Origin: Lentisphaera marina
GTDB taxonomy: Bacteria; Verrucomicrobiota; Lentisphaeria; Lentisphaerales; Lentisphaeraceae
Direction: 5' to 3'
DNA length: 64,000 nucleotides
NCBI RefSeq assembly: GCF_028745505.1
Contig: NZ_JAQZZL010000002.1
Coordinates: forward strand, 1,612,001-1,676,000
The notes beneath the pieces were generated by a model. That model did no database searches, was not told where the DNA came from, and worked only from the letters and a program-made list of their open reading frames with translations. This document shows positions 14,144 through 22,183 of the stretch, in pieces. How positions within the stretch are numbered: position 1 is the first letter of the stretch; every line of letters starts with the position of its first letter. The position numbers and the translations under genes are program-made.

Positions 14144-14707
14144 TTAATGGCTGCAACTATCCTTATGTTGATGGCTTGAATCGCCTTCTGTAGAACAAGC
14201 TTGGCGATCTTCGCAAGATTTGCGGCCTCCGCAACCCTTGTCGGTATACATACCAGAGGCTACCCCCTGCTCCATTTCTTCTGCACTCGCATGACGAAGC
14301 GATAAGACCACAACATCCCAGGTAAGCGTTAAGCCCGCATAGGGATGATTTGAGTCTATGGTAATTTCATTGCCTTCAACTTTCACAACTCGAATAAGTT
14401 GAGGCCCATGCTCAGTCATATTCTCAAAGCTTAGTCCTGCTTTAATCTCAAGGCCTTCTTCAAACATTTCAGGCCCTACAACACGGACTAAATCTTCATT
14501 GTGCTCCCCAAAGCATTGTACCGGCGGGAGACTTAAAGAAACATTTGTCCCCTGATCTTTGCCTTCCAAAGCGCGTTCTAGAGCTATTGGCAAGTGGCCG
14601 TATCCATGGATATAAGTTAATAAACCCTCAGCAGAACTTTCGAGAGTGTTGCCCTCTTCATCCTTAATAAAGTAATCGAGGCTTACGACCTGATTTTTCG
14701 TAATCAT
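14144..14707 (-). CDS. slyD: SlyD-like FKBP-type peptidyl-prolyl isomerase
   Basis: A 187-residue cytoplasmic folding helper. It has the split FKBP fold with VVSLDYFIKDEEGNTLESS, the YIHGYGHLPIALERALEG helix, the inserted chaperone flap domain (about residues 70-125) and the return strand DSNHPYAGLTLTWDVVVLSL (family N-HPLAGKTL-F). The tail after residue 145 is rich in Cys and His (CGGRKSCEDRQAC, then HQHKDSCSH), as in the nickel-binding tail of SlyD. Its 3' end is three bases from the convergent gene at 12812-14140. Confidence 0.92.
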   Translation of the reverse strand: MITKNQVVSLDYFIKDEEGNTLESSAEGLLTYIHGYGHLPIALERALEGKDQGTNVSLSLPPVQCFGEHNEDLVRVVGPEMFEEGLEIKAGLSFENMTEHGPQLIRVVKVEGNEITIDSNHPYAGLTLTWDVVVLSLRHASAEEMEQGVASGMYTDKGCGGRKSCEDRQACSTEGDSSHQHKDSCSH

Positions 14708-14988
14708 AATTCATCCTAAAGTTTTTCGGTAAAGTACTTAAAGAGTCAATTTTTACCACAATGACAGAACGAAAAAAATTGATTCACCTATAGGAAGTAG
14801 ACAAGGACAGAATCTTCAAAGCCTTTGCCAGCTCTTTTCGTTCTTAGCATAGAATTATTTTTTGAGCGTTTACACGGGACTATGAGTCTCATTAAATTTT
14901 AAAAGATATAGAATTCTTGTAACAAAAACCAAGATCTGATGTTTAGTTAATCATCGAGCCTTCATGATAATTTAAGCAACAGGAAAAT

Positions 14989-16263
14989 ATGAATTCATTC
15001 AAACTATTAACCGTCCTTCTCCTTTGCGCTAGTAGCGCTTTAGCCAAGTCAAAAGAACTGCCTAATGTTGTCATGATACTCAGTGACGATCAAGGTTATG
15101 CAGATTACAGCTTTATGGGCCATGAATTGATTCAAACACCACGCATCGATAAGCTTGCATCGGAAAGCATAGTTTTTAAACGTGGTTATGTACCCACCGC
15201 AGTTTGCGGACCTTCGCTCACCACCATGATCACGGGGCTTTACTCTCATCAAAATGGCCAAACGGGGAATGATCCAATTCGTGGTGTCAGTCGCAAGCCT
15301 TGGATTGACAAATTCAAAGAATGCCCGCAGATCCCTGCTCTTCTTGTAAGCAAAGGCTACCTCTCACTACAAACGGGTAAGTACTGGCATGCTGATCCAA
15401 AAAACTCTGGCTTCACAGATGATATGGGGCTGACTCAACGTCATGGTTCTGATTATTCTTTGAGCATTGGTAGAAAAACCATGCAACCCATTTATGACTT
15501 CATCGAAAAAGCTCAATCAGAAGAAAAGCCTTTCTTTATTTGGTATGCTCCCTTTATGCCCCACACACCTCATAATCCACCTAAACGTTTGGAAGATAAA
15601 TACATCAAACTCGGTGCCAAGGGACAATCGAAATACTACGCCATGTGCGAATGGTTTGATGAGACTTGCGGTCAACTTCTTGATCACCTCGATGAAAAAG
15701 GCCTTACAGAAAACACCATTGTTATTTATATCTGCGACAATGGTTGGGGCAGCATGGGCAAAGGCTCCGTCAAAGCATCTCCACATGAACAAGGCGTACG
15801 TACACCTATCATGATTAAATGGCCCGGTAGAGTTCAAGCTAACATGGATGATCAGAACTTAGCTAGTAACATTGACCTCATGCCCACAATCCTCGCTGCC
15901 TGTGGCGTAGAAAAACCCACAATCTTACCTGGTATTAACTTACTAGATAAAGCTGCACTCGAATCGCGTAAGAATCTCTTTCTCGAATGCTTTACACATG
16001 ATATGCTCGATGTCAATCGCCCAGAAACCTCCCTACGTGCGCGTTCTTATGTGAGTAAGAAATGGAAACTTACCGTATGGCACACGCCTCACGAAAAACT
16101 TGATTTGAAAGGTTGGCAAAAACCCACTCCTGAAGACAAAATTCAGCTTTTTGATCTAGAGAATGACCCCATGCAAAAGCATAACTTGGCGAATCAGAAT
16201 CCCGAAAAAGTCAGTCGACTCATGAAAGAAATTAATGCCTGGTGGAATCCAAGTGTTTTTTAA
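14989..16263 (+). CDS. Secreted sulfatase, noncanonical maturation motif
   Basis: A 424-residue type I sulfatase family member exported by a signal peptide (MNSFKLLTVLLLCASSALA). The metal site begins with ILSDDQGYADYS; the candidate formylglycine position is Cys73 in AVCGPSLTTMITG. The usual C-x-P-S-R is here C-G-P-S-L, so the arginine is missing. A second metal site is in IYICDNGWGSMGKGS and a MPTILAACG/PGINLL segment is typical of the family. The alkaline-phosphatase-like fold and length are normal. The substrate is unknown; marine polysaccharides are typical for this group. Overlaps the convergent pxpC by four bases. Confidence 0.85.
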   Translation: MNSFKLLTVLLLCASSALAKSKELPNVVMILSDDQGYADYSFMGHELIQTPRIDKLASESIVFKRGYVPTAVCGPSLTTMITGLYSHQNGQTGNDPIRGVSRKPWIDKFKECPQIPALLVSKGYLSLQTGKYWHADPKNSGFTDDMGLTQRHGSDYSLSIGRKTMQPIYDFIEKAQSEEKPFFIWYAPFMPHTPHNPPKRLEDKYIKLGAKGQSKYYAMCEWFDETCGQLLDHLDEKGLTENTIVIYICDNGWGSMGKGSVKASPHEQGVRTPIMIKWPGRVQANMDDQNLASNIDLMPTILAACGVEKPTILPGINLLDKAALESRKNLFLECFTHDMLDVNRPETSLRARSYVSKKWKLTVWHTPHEKLDLKGWQKPTPEDKIQLFDLENDPMQKHNLANQNPEKVSRLMKEINAWWNPSVF

Positions 16264-17018
16264 TCAAGCAGCTTGAAGCGAATGAAGTCGCGGGGGCCGA
16301 ATTGTGCGAGGCAATCAATATCGCTAGAGATGACGTTAAAGATGCGTGGGTAGCCACCAATAGTTTGACGATGACGAAGTAAAATAAAGGGACCTTTGGG
16401 AGTCATTTGCATGGTGCCATCTGCGACTGCAGAGGAAATCATTTGCTTCGTATCATTCAATTGCAATTGATCACCCCATTTTGTCAACGCCATACCCATG
16501 GTACTCAGCTGACTTCCCACCTGCCAGCCCTGCTCTAAAATGAGATCGGGATTTGCGAGCTTCGCAAATTCTGGCCCCTTCTTTAAACGAATATAGCCTT
16601 GAGGGTGAGCCTCTGGGTAACGTTGAGCATAAGATCGCTCATCACTAGCACATTCGGCAATTTTATTCATGTAAGTTAGGTAAGTTCGAAAGCCTCGGAG
16701 TTTTTGCGAAAAGCGCAAAATTTGACCTTCACGAACATGATAGACTTTGTGAAAAGCTAAGATTTCATCATCAAGTCGTACATTCCCATATGGTGCTCCT
16801 GTGAGAACTATACTTCCCGCCTCGGAAAATTGGATTTCGGGTGCTAATACAAACTCAACGCAAGGCGAGTGTTGGCCCAAGAGTTGACATGCCTCCGCAT
16901 AAGCTCCTTGATCCATTAGTCCACGGGGGCTAAGGCCGCGAAATTGTTGTCCATAACTTGGCAAACAATCTTCGACTTCGTAGATGCTACTCAAGCCCTT
17001 TTTAATAAATTTAAGCAA
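16260..17018 (-). CDS. pxpC: 5-oxoprolinase subunit C (biotin-dependent carboxyltransferase-like)
   Basis: One of three subunits of the ATP-dependent 5-oxoproline hydrolase that returns pyroglutamate to glutamate. The 252-residue protein shows the KipA/PxpC pattern: GLSSIYEV at the start, FRGLSPRGLMDQGAYAEAC, FVLAPEIQFSEAGSIVLTGAP, then the GYIRLKKGPE and SQLSTMGMALTKWGD segments, and PKGPFILLRHRQTIGGYPRI near the end. It is somewhat shorter than the usual 300 or so residues. The gene overlaps pxpA by eight bases and follows pxpB and pxpA in an operon. Confidence 0.85.
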   Translation of the reverse strand: MLKFIKKGLSSIYEVEDCLPSYGQQFRGLSPRGLMDQGAYAEACQLLGQHSPCVEFVLAPEIQFSEAGSIVLTGAPYGNVRLDDEILAFHKVYHVREGQILRFSQKLRGFRTYLTYMNKIAECASDERSYAQRYPEAHPQGYIRLKKGPEFAKLANPDLILEQGWQVGSQLSTMGMALTKWGDQLQLNDTKQMISSAVADGTMQMTPKGPFILLRHRQTIGGYPRIFNVISSDIDCLAQFGPRDFIRFKLLD

Positions 17019-17724
17019 GACGACTCCTAAGTTCTTTAGCTAATTCCAAAGCAATTTTTGCATCAGAATGAATACAGATACTCTCTCCATGAATTTCACG
17101 AAGAACTTTTCTTCCATCTTCTTCTTGAGTGAGAACTCTACCTAATAGTAAATCTTCACTCTGAGCTAGTGCCTCCTCTAAATCTTTTAATACTGCGCCA
17201 CTCTGCTGACGTGGCATTAAGGCAAATTGATCTGCTTCTTGATCATAAATATACGCACGCTCAGCAAAGAGCTCTGCTAATACCTGTATTTGTTCATGCT
17301 GATGACAGAGCTCCGCAATGGCAGATTTTTGCGGACATAGCAAAACTTCAATCTCATTAGCCTCTAACCAAGTATAAACAAGTTTGGCTAAGGACTTATT
17401 TGCATTGAGGTCATTGTAAAGCGCGCCATGAAATTTGACCCATTTCACATCCTTAACTAAGCTATGTTGTTGATCGAGTGCATCTAAAAGTTCATCTCTG
17501 TCTAGCTTCATGCTCAAACGTCCAAAATTTACTCGATCTGGGTAGGAAAGGTGCGCACTAACTTGGACATCATTTTTTTCAGCTAAATCTCGAAAAAATT
17601 GTACTGACTCACTATCACCTGCATGACCACCACAAGCTAAGTTGGCAATATCTATGAGGGTCATGAGCTCCTGATCAATTACATTATTGATCCCACGCTC
17701 ACCAATATCACAATTGATCTTCAT
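17011..17724 (-). CDS. pxpA: 5-oxoprolinase subunit A (LamB/YcsF family)
   Basis: A 237-residue LamB/YcsF-family subunit of 5-oxoprolinase. Typical segments are INCDIGERG near the start, LANLACGGHAGDSES, VQVSAHLSYPDRVNFGRLSM and VKFHGALYNDLNAN, matching the family's N-CDxGE, ACGxHAGD and HPxYPDxxGFGRR-like motifs. FAERAYIYDQEADQFALMPR is the conserved central block. Metal-binding His/Asp residues are retained. Overlaps pxpB by 17 bases upstream and pxpC by eight downstream. Confidence 0.92.
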   Translation of the reverse strand: MKINCDIGERGINNVIDQELMTLIDIANLACGGHAGDSESVQFFRDLAEKNDVQVSAHLSYPDRVNFGRLSMKLDRDELLDALDQQHSLVKDVKWVKFHGALYNDLNANKSLAKLVYTWLEANEIEVLLCPQKSAIAELCHQHEQIQVLAELFAERAYIYDQEADQFALMPRQQSGAVLKDLEEALAQSEDLLLGRVLTQEEDGRKVLREIHGESICIHSDAKIALELAKELRSRLA

Positions 17725-18349
17725 GTTTCACCTCTATAAACTCGACTTTGTCGCCTGGTTCTAAGTTTTTTAATTTTTCTGGGTTCATACGCCCAATCAA
17801 ATTCCACCCCCCAGGTGAAGCACTGGGATAAATCCCCGTTTGCTCTCCCGCAATAGACACTGATCCCGCAGGAACTTTTGTGCGCGGGCTTTCTAAACGT
17901 GGGACTTGTAGGGTGGGATCTAAACCAATCAAATAAGGGAAGTACGGTAAAAAACCAATCATGGCGACCCTGTATTGAACCATGCTATGACGTCGAACAA
18001 TTTCCTTCTCGTCTAAGTTTGTCAATTCACTGACTCGTTGAAGGTCTGCTCCATCATAGAGAACTGCTAGACGGTGAACTTTTTCGAGAAAATCTTGCTT
18101 CACTTCTAGCTTACTTAAATGTTGGTCCACTATGATACGGACTTCCTGCTCTGTGTGGAGCAATGGATTGAAATGGATGGCGATGTCACAATAAGCAGGT
18201 ACTAAATCTAAAAAGTCTTTTTCACTACTTAATGAGCGAAAAAGACTTAAAATAAACTGTGTGTTTTCAGTTGAAATATGATCAAAAAAGAGAAAAATTA
18301 AGCAGGAGTCACCAAGTACTTGACATTGATACTCAGGCTTACTCTTCAT
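17708..18349 (-). CDS. pxpB: 5-oxoprolinase subunit B (KipI family)
   Basis: A 213-residue PxpB/KipI-type subunit. Recognisable blocks are DLVPAYCDIAIHFNPLL (family YxSLLVxFD-like), HSMVQYRVAMIGFLPYFPYLIGLDPTLQVPRLESPRTKVPAGSVSIAGEQTGIYPSASPGGWNLIGR split over the C-terminal half, which is the conserved GFxPGFxYL..PR..VPAGSVGIAG.QTGIYP...PGGWxxIG signature. Together with pxpA and pxpC it hydrolyses 5-oxoproline. Its start directly follows the stop of the unknown gene at 18350. Confidence 0.92.
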   Translation of the reverse strand: MKSKPEYQCQVLGDSCLIFLFFDHISTENTQFILSLFRSLSSEKDFLDLVPAYCDIAIHFNPLLHTEQEVRIIVDQHLSKLEVKQDFLEKVHRLAVLYDGADLQRVSELTNLDEKEIVRRHSMVQYRVAMIGFLPYFPYLIGLDPTLQVPRLESPRTKVPAGSVSIAGEQTGIYPSASPGGWNLIGRMNPEKLKNLEPGDKVEFIEVKHEDQL

Positions 18350-18877
18350 TTAAAACTCTAATTTTTTGTACTTAGCGGGAACTTTCCATTTTGGATGGAC
18401 GGGGTTCATCTGAAAGTTTAAAGTAAAGCCAATCTCGGGCTTCAATTTAAAAGGGCTTAAAATCGGCTTGAGTGCCGCTCGTAAATTATACTCAAAGATT
18501 TCGTCAATGTGATCTTGAGTTTTGATAAAGAGACCAGGCTTTTTACCCGTTTTACCACCTATCATACTAATTGTGAGTGAACCATAGGTTTTAATTTCTT
18601 CTTCATCTGCAATGTGCATAAAGCCACAAGCTTCGCGGTAATCGCGGCTACACATGTAAATCAAGAGATCTTCGATCTCATGTATTTTTGCTTCCAAAAA
18701 CTCTGGTGCGATGAATTTCCTCATCAACACTGGTTCGGGAATTAATGTAAAATCATTGAGTTTTACAGGACTTTTGTCATGAACTTTGAATTTGTCCATA
18801 GTGAAGTCCAACCACTCCTGCCCCAATGGCATTGGCCTAAACGTTAAAAAATGGCTAAGATTTGTCCAAAAGCCCAT
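18350..18877 (-). CDS. Unknown protein, first gene of the pxp operon
   Basis: A 175-residue soluble protein I do not recognise. No signal peptide or membrane segment is evident. It has a helical middle part with IHEIEDLLIYMCSRDYREACGF and a C-terminal half rich in beta-type sequence with GKKPGLFIKTQDHID. The stop codon is immediately followed by the pxpB ATG (TAAATG), so it is co-transcribed and translationally coupled with pxpBAC. A link to 5-oxoproline or amino-acid salvage is inferred from position only. Confidence 0.75.
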   Translation of the reverse strand: MGFWTNLSHFLTFRPMPLGQEWLDFTMDKFKVHDKSPVKLNDFTLIPEPVLMRKFIAPEFLEAKIHEIEDLLIYMCSRDYREACGFMHIADEEEIKTYGSLTISMIGGKTGKKPGLFIKTQDHIDEIFEYNLRAALKPILSPFKLKPEIGFTLNFQMNPVHPKWKVPAKYKKLEF

Positions 18878-18989
18878 AAATAACCTGCTTAAATCTATAT
18901 TGAAAAATTGGGAAATAACTTAACTGATGATATAGATAATGCCATTCAGAGTTCGCACATGATCCACAAAAGATTAGGGAGTTTAACAA

Positions 18990-19856
18990 ATGGACCGCAC
19001 TTTACTGACTTTACTCAATTTATTACCCAAAAACCTACTGAGTCGATTCATAGGCTTTCTAGCTAATTTAAGCATTAGCAAAGCCTTTGTACCATGGTTT
19101 GCCAAACGCTATAAAATCAATCTTGATGAAGCTGAGAAAGATATCTCTGATTACCCAACTCTCAATCAATTTTTCACTCGTCACCTCAAAGCGGGTGTGC
19201 GTCCCATTCACAAATTAGATGACCCGTCGAATGTCGTCAGCCCTGTTGATGGCAAAATTGCTCAAATGGGAGATATCGTCAATGGTTCTATGATCCAGGC
19301 CAAAGGCCTCGACTATCAACTCAATCATCTCATTGGTTCCACTTTAGAGGCAGAAGCCTACCAAGATGGTTACTACATGACCATTTACCTCGCACCAACT
19401 GATTATCACCGCATGCATCATTACGCGACTGGCTTGATCCAAAAAATGCGCGTGATTCCAGGACGCCTTTTCCCCGTTAATGTTTTTGCGGTTAATAATG
19501 TGCGCAACCTTTTCCCAATCAATGAACGAATCACTACTTATATTGAGAATAAATTCGGTCAAAAATCAGCTATTGTAAAAGTTGGGGCGACGGTTGTCGG
19601 CAAGATTAAACTTGCCTACCACAAAGCCGAATCTAACAAGGGCCTAGCGATGGCAAAAACTTTTGAAAGCCCTATAGAAGTTACTAAAGGTGATGAACTC
19701 GGCTACTTTGCCATGGGCTCAACGGTTGTGATGCTCTTTGAAAAAGGCTCGTTTAAGGTTAACGAAAAGCTCCAAGCAGGTGATGCCGTGCGCATGGGTG
19801 AAGATCTAGGAACTTTCCTTGATCCCAATATAAAAAGTAATAAACCTAGTAATTAG
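18990..19856 (+). CDS. psd: Phosphatidylserine decarboxylase proenzyme
   Basis: Makes phosphatidylethanolamine from phosphatidylserine at the inner membrane. The 288-residue protein has SxPVDGKIAQMG (VVSPVDG, active-site Asp), the LAPTDYHRMHHYATG block (charge-relay His), FPVNVFAVNNVRNLFPINER and the self-cleavage site MGST with pyruvoyl-forming Ser244 (family LGST; Leu is Met here). N-terminal hydrophobic stretch about residues 3-35 suits membrane association. A gene for phosphatidylserine synthase is not in the window. Confidence 0.93.
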   Translation: MDRTLLTLLNLLPKNLLSRFIGFLANLSISKAFVPWFAKRYKINLDEAEKDISDYPTLNQFFTRHLKAGVRPIHKLDDPSNVVSPVDGKIAQMGDIVNGSMIQAKGLDYQLNHLIGSTLEAEAYQDGYYMTIYLAPTDYHRMHHYATGLIQKMRVIPGRLFPVNVFAVNNVRNLFPINERITTYIENKFGQKSAIVKVGATVVGKIKLAYHKAESNKGLAMAKTFESPIEVTKGDELGYFAMGSTVVMLFEKGSFKVNEKLQAGDAVRMGEDLGTFLDPNIKSNKPSN

Positions 19857-19938
19857 AACACATCATTAAAATCTATCATTGATTTATTTCCTCTTCGCTT
19901 TTATCTTTCAAGAAACCAATTAATCCCCAGGACTAAGC

Positions 19939-20379
19939 ATGAAACGCCTACTTACTTTACTTCTCTTTTCTTCATTTTTTTTCACCCTCAATGCGGCAGA
20001 CTCTTACACATCTACTCTATCAGAGTTTCTTGAAGCCTCTGGCGTTACTGCAACGCACAAAAAATTAGCGGGTGACTTAGCCACTAAATTTGGTGTATCC
20101 ACAACAGACTCGAAATACACCAAGGTACTGGGAGAGCAAATTGCTAAGCTCAATCAAGACCTCACTCCCATCTACAAAGAATATGTGACTGAGAATGATT
20201 TAAAGTCGATGATTAAATTCTTCAAAAGTCCCATTGGTAAAGGTTTTGTTGAATCACAACCGGAGATCTTAGAAAAATCAGTTGCGGTGATTTCGGATTG
20301 GAAGTCTGGTCTTAAAGACACTTTAATGAAAAGTGGTAGTGATGCTCTGAAAAAATCACTACCTGGTTTTTCATTCTAA
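19939..20379 (+). CDS. Exported DUF2059-like protein
   Basis: A 146-residue secreted protein. MKRLLTLLLFSSFFFTLNA is a signal peptide. The mature part is helical, with LSEFLEASG near the start, then ENDLKSMIKFFKSPIGKGFVESQP, which is the end pattern of DUF2059 proteins (tt-dL-xLixFYxSPxGqkfxxxxp). Function unknown. It overlaps the convergent gene at 20376 by four bases. Confidence 0.75.
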   Translation: MKRLLTLLLFSSFFFTLNAADSYTSTLSEFLEASGVTATHKKLAGDLATKFGVSTTDSKYTKVLGEQIAKLNQDLTPIYKEYVTENDLKSMIKFFKSPIGKGFVESQPEILEKSVAVISDWKSGLKDTLMKSGSDALKKSLPGFSF

Positions 20380-21233
20380 GCTAAATTATAGTTTATTGCC
20401 CAATTCAGTTTTTCTGAAACCGCTAAGTCCTGAATCAAAAATGGTTCGGGACTTATTGTTTTCTCGTTGTACCAAAGCGGGAACTGCGCTACTGAAAAGT
20501 GGCAATCAATGGAAAAATCATCCAACAATTTATGCTTCACAGGCACATGTAAATTCTCTTCATTTTGAATCGCTTGCCCCATGACAAAAGTTTGATCTCT
20601 GACTTCATCAAAATTTTGAGGGATTCTTATTGTGATTTCATTCCGTTCATTGCGGAAATACAAAGGATTACTATTCTGTTCTACAGGAAGGTCGCCAAAA
20701 ACTAAATCATCTCTATGAAAGAAAAAGGGGTGGGCGAACCACGACACGGGCAATTCATGCTCACCCGTATTCAGCAAGTTAAATTTTTGCTCAATAGAAT
20801 TCTCTTTAAGTTCTAGTATTTTTTCTAGATGATAGGCAAAGCCTTGATAGGAATCATCGCATTTGAAAGTCAGTTTTTGCCCTTCTTGAGTCACCTTCCA
20901 CTGAACTGCTTTAGCAACTTCTCGATTATCACAAGCAAAAAAAGTTTCAATAGCCTTGTTATACTTAACGCGCCCTACCCCAATAACAAAAATCTCATCA
21001 CCTAATTGAGCATTGCTAAAATTAGGGTACGAATTAAAAGCGTCGGGAAGTCCCTGAGAATCAAAAGCATTATAGGCTTCTGGGTAAGTGGGTCCAGAAA
21101 ATAAATCTCGTCCTTCGCGATCTTTAACTTGAAAAATTTGCCCTCCGCGGCAATAACGAGCACCTAAAAGCTCATGGTCTGAAGAGGGATCTAAAATTTC
21201 TACCGTGAAATTTTGATTGGCTAAAGTGATCAT
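20376..21233 (-). CDS. Aldose 1-epimerase (galactose mutarotase) family protein
   Basis: A 285-residue cytoplasmic sugar-binding protein that probably interconverts alpha and beta anomers of hexoses or hexose-6-phosphates. The mostly beta-sheet sequence carries the family's key parts: AYNAFDSQGLPDAFNSYPNF early, FKLTFKCDD..GFAYHLEKI in the middle (LTF-CDDSYQGFAYHL), SIEQKFNLLNTGEHELPVSWFAHPFFFH with the catalytic-type His at HPFFF, and a Glu-containing tail. Start codon one base from the end of the dienelactone-hydrolase-like gene upstream, so the two form an operon. Confidence 0.75.
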   Translation of the reverse strand: MITLANQNFTVEILDPSSDHELLGARYCRGGQIFQVKDREGRDLFSGPTYPEAYNAFDSQGLPDAFNSYPNFSNAQLGDEIFVIGVGRVKYNKAIETFFACDNREVAKAVQWKVTQEGQKLTFKCDDSYQGFAYHLEKILELKENSIEQKFNLLNTGEHELPVSWFAHPFFFHRDDLVFGDLPVEQNSNPLYFRNERNEITIRIPQNFDEVRDQTFVMGQAIQNEENLHVPVKHKLLDDFSIDCHFSVAQFPLWYNEKTISPEPFLIQDLAVSEKLNWAINYNLA

Positions 21234-21234
21234 T

Positions 21235-21975
21235 TTAAGCTTTTAAATTACGGTTAAACAAATCAACTGCCATACCATAACATTGACGTGCTAACTGTGG
21301 ATTATAACGCTCGCCCTCATCACGCATAAATGCGTGTACGGCATTAAATTCATGCCAAGTAAAGCTCACCGATTCATCACACATTTTATTGTATATAAGT
21401 TGACGACCTTCTTTAGGAACATGTGGATCCTGACGTCCCCAAACCATCATTGCTTCACAGCCTAAATTACCAATACGATCAAAAGTATCGCAGTTTTTAC
21501 CTGTACCAAGTGTACCTGTATGAATGTCAGTCCCATAGAAAATAGCACAAGCATCAACTTCTTTTTCGAGCGCGGCTCTAAAAGCTAAGTGGCCGCCTAA
21601 GCAAAAGCCCATTGTTCCAATTTTTCCCGTGCAGTAATTTTGAGCCTGTAAAAATTTTATAAGTGCCTGGGCGCCCCTATCAAAACTCTCTATTGGTGTA
21701 TCCCACTTTAGGTCATTACCTACTTCTTTGCCTGCATCATCGTACGCTAAAACAGTACCTGCCTCTAAATTATCGTAGTACACCTCTGGGCATGCCACCA
21801 CAAAACCGTGTCCAGCCATCATTTGTGCTGATCGCAAAATTGGACCTGTTAACTGAAAAATCTCTGAATACAAAATAATCGCTGGGTAATCGCCATCTTC
21901 TTGTGGGCGATAAACTACCGTGCGCATTGGAACTGTGGCCGTAGGCACAAGTACTACTTCTTCTTTGATTGTCAT
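21235..21975 (-). CDS. Dienelactone hydrolase family protein
   Basis: A 246-residue alpha/beta hydrolase. The nucleophile elbow is GFCLGGHLAF with Cys as nucleophile, as in carboxymethylenebutenolidase; the catalytic Asp is in WGRQDPHVP and the His in NAVHAFMRDEGERY. No signal peptide, so cytoplasmic. FQLTGPILRSAQMMAGHGFVVACPEVYY is the family's N-terminal block. The exact substrate is unknown. Co-transcribed with the mutarotase-like gene downstream. Confidence 0.87.
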   Translation of the reverse strand: MTIKEEVVLVPTATVPMRTVVYRPQEDGDYPAIILYSEIFQLTGPILRSAQMMAGHGFVVACPEVYYDNLEAGTVLAYDDAGKEVGNDLKWDTPIESFDRGAQALIKFLQAQNYCTGKIGTMGFCLGGHLAFRAALEKEVDACAIFYGTDIHTGTLGTGKNCDTFDRIGNLGCEAMMVWGRQDPHVPKEGRQLIYNKMCDESVSFTWHEFNAVHAFMRDEGERYNPQLARQCYGMAVDLFNRNLKA

Positions 21976-22183
21976 ATTAAACCTTTGTTTTTAAATTCTC
22001 CCTACTATAAAAAGTCTTTTTTCGAACTCAATACATCTCATGAAATGAGCAAGGAAAAATAAATCTCAACAAAAAAAATTTGAAAAGTATTAATTATTAT
22101 GATTTTTGCTGTTAATCATTAGTAGTTCTTGGACGTAATCATTCTAAAGACGATATCGTTACAACTTAAAAGGATCTAATATT

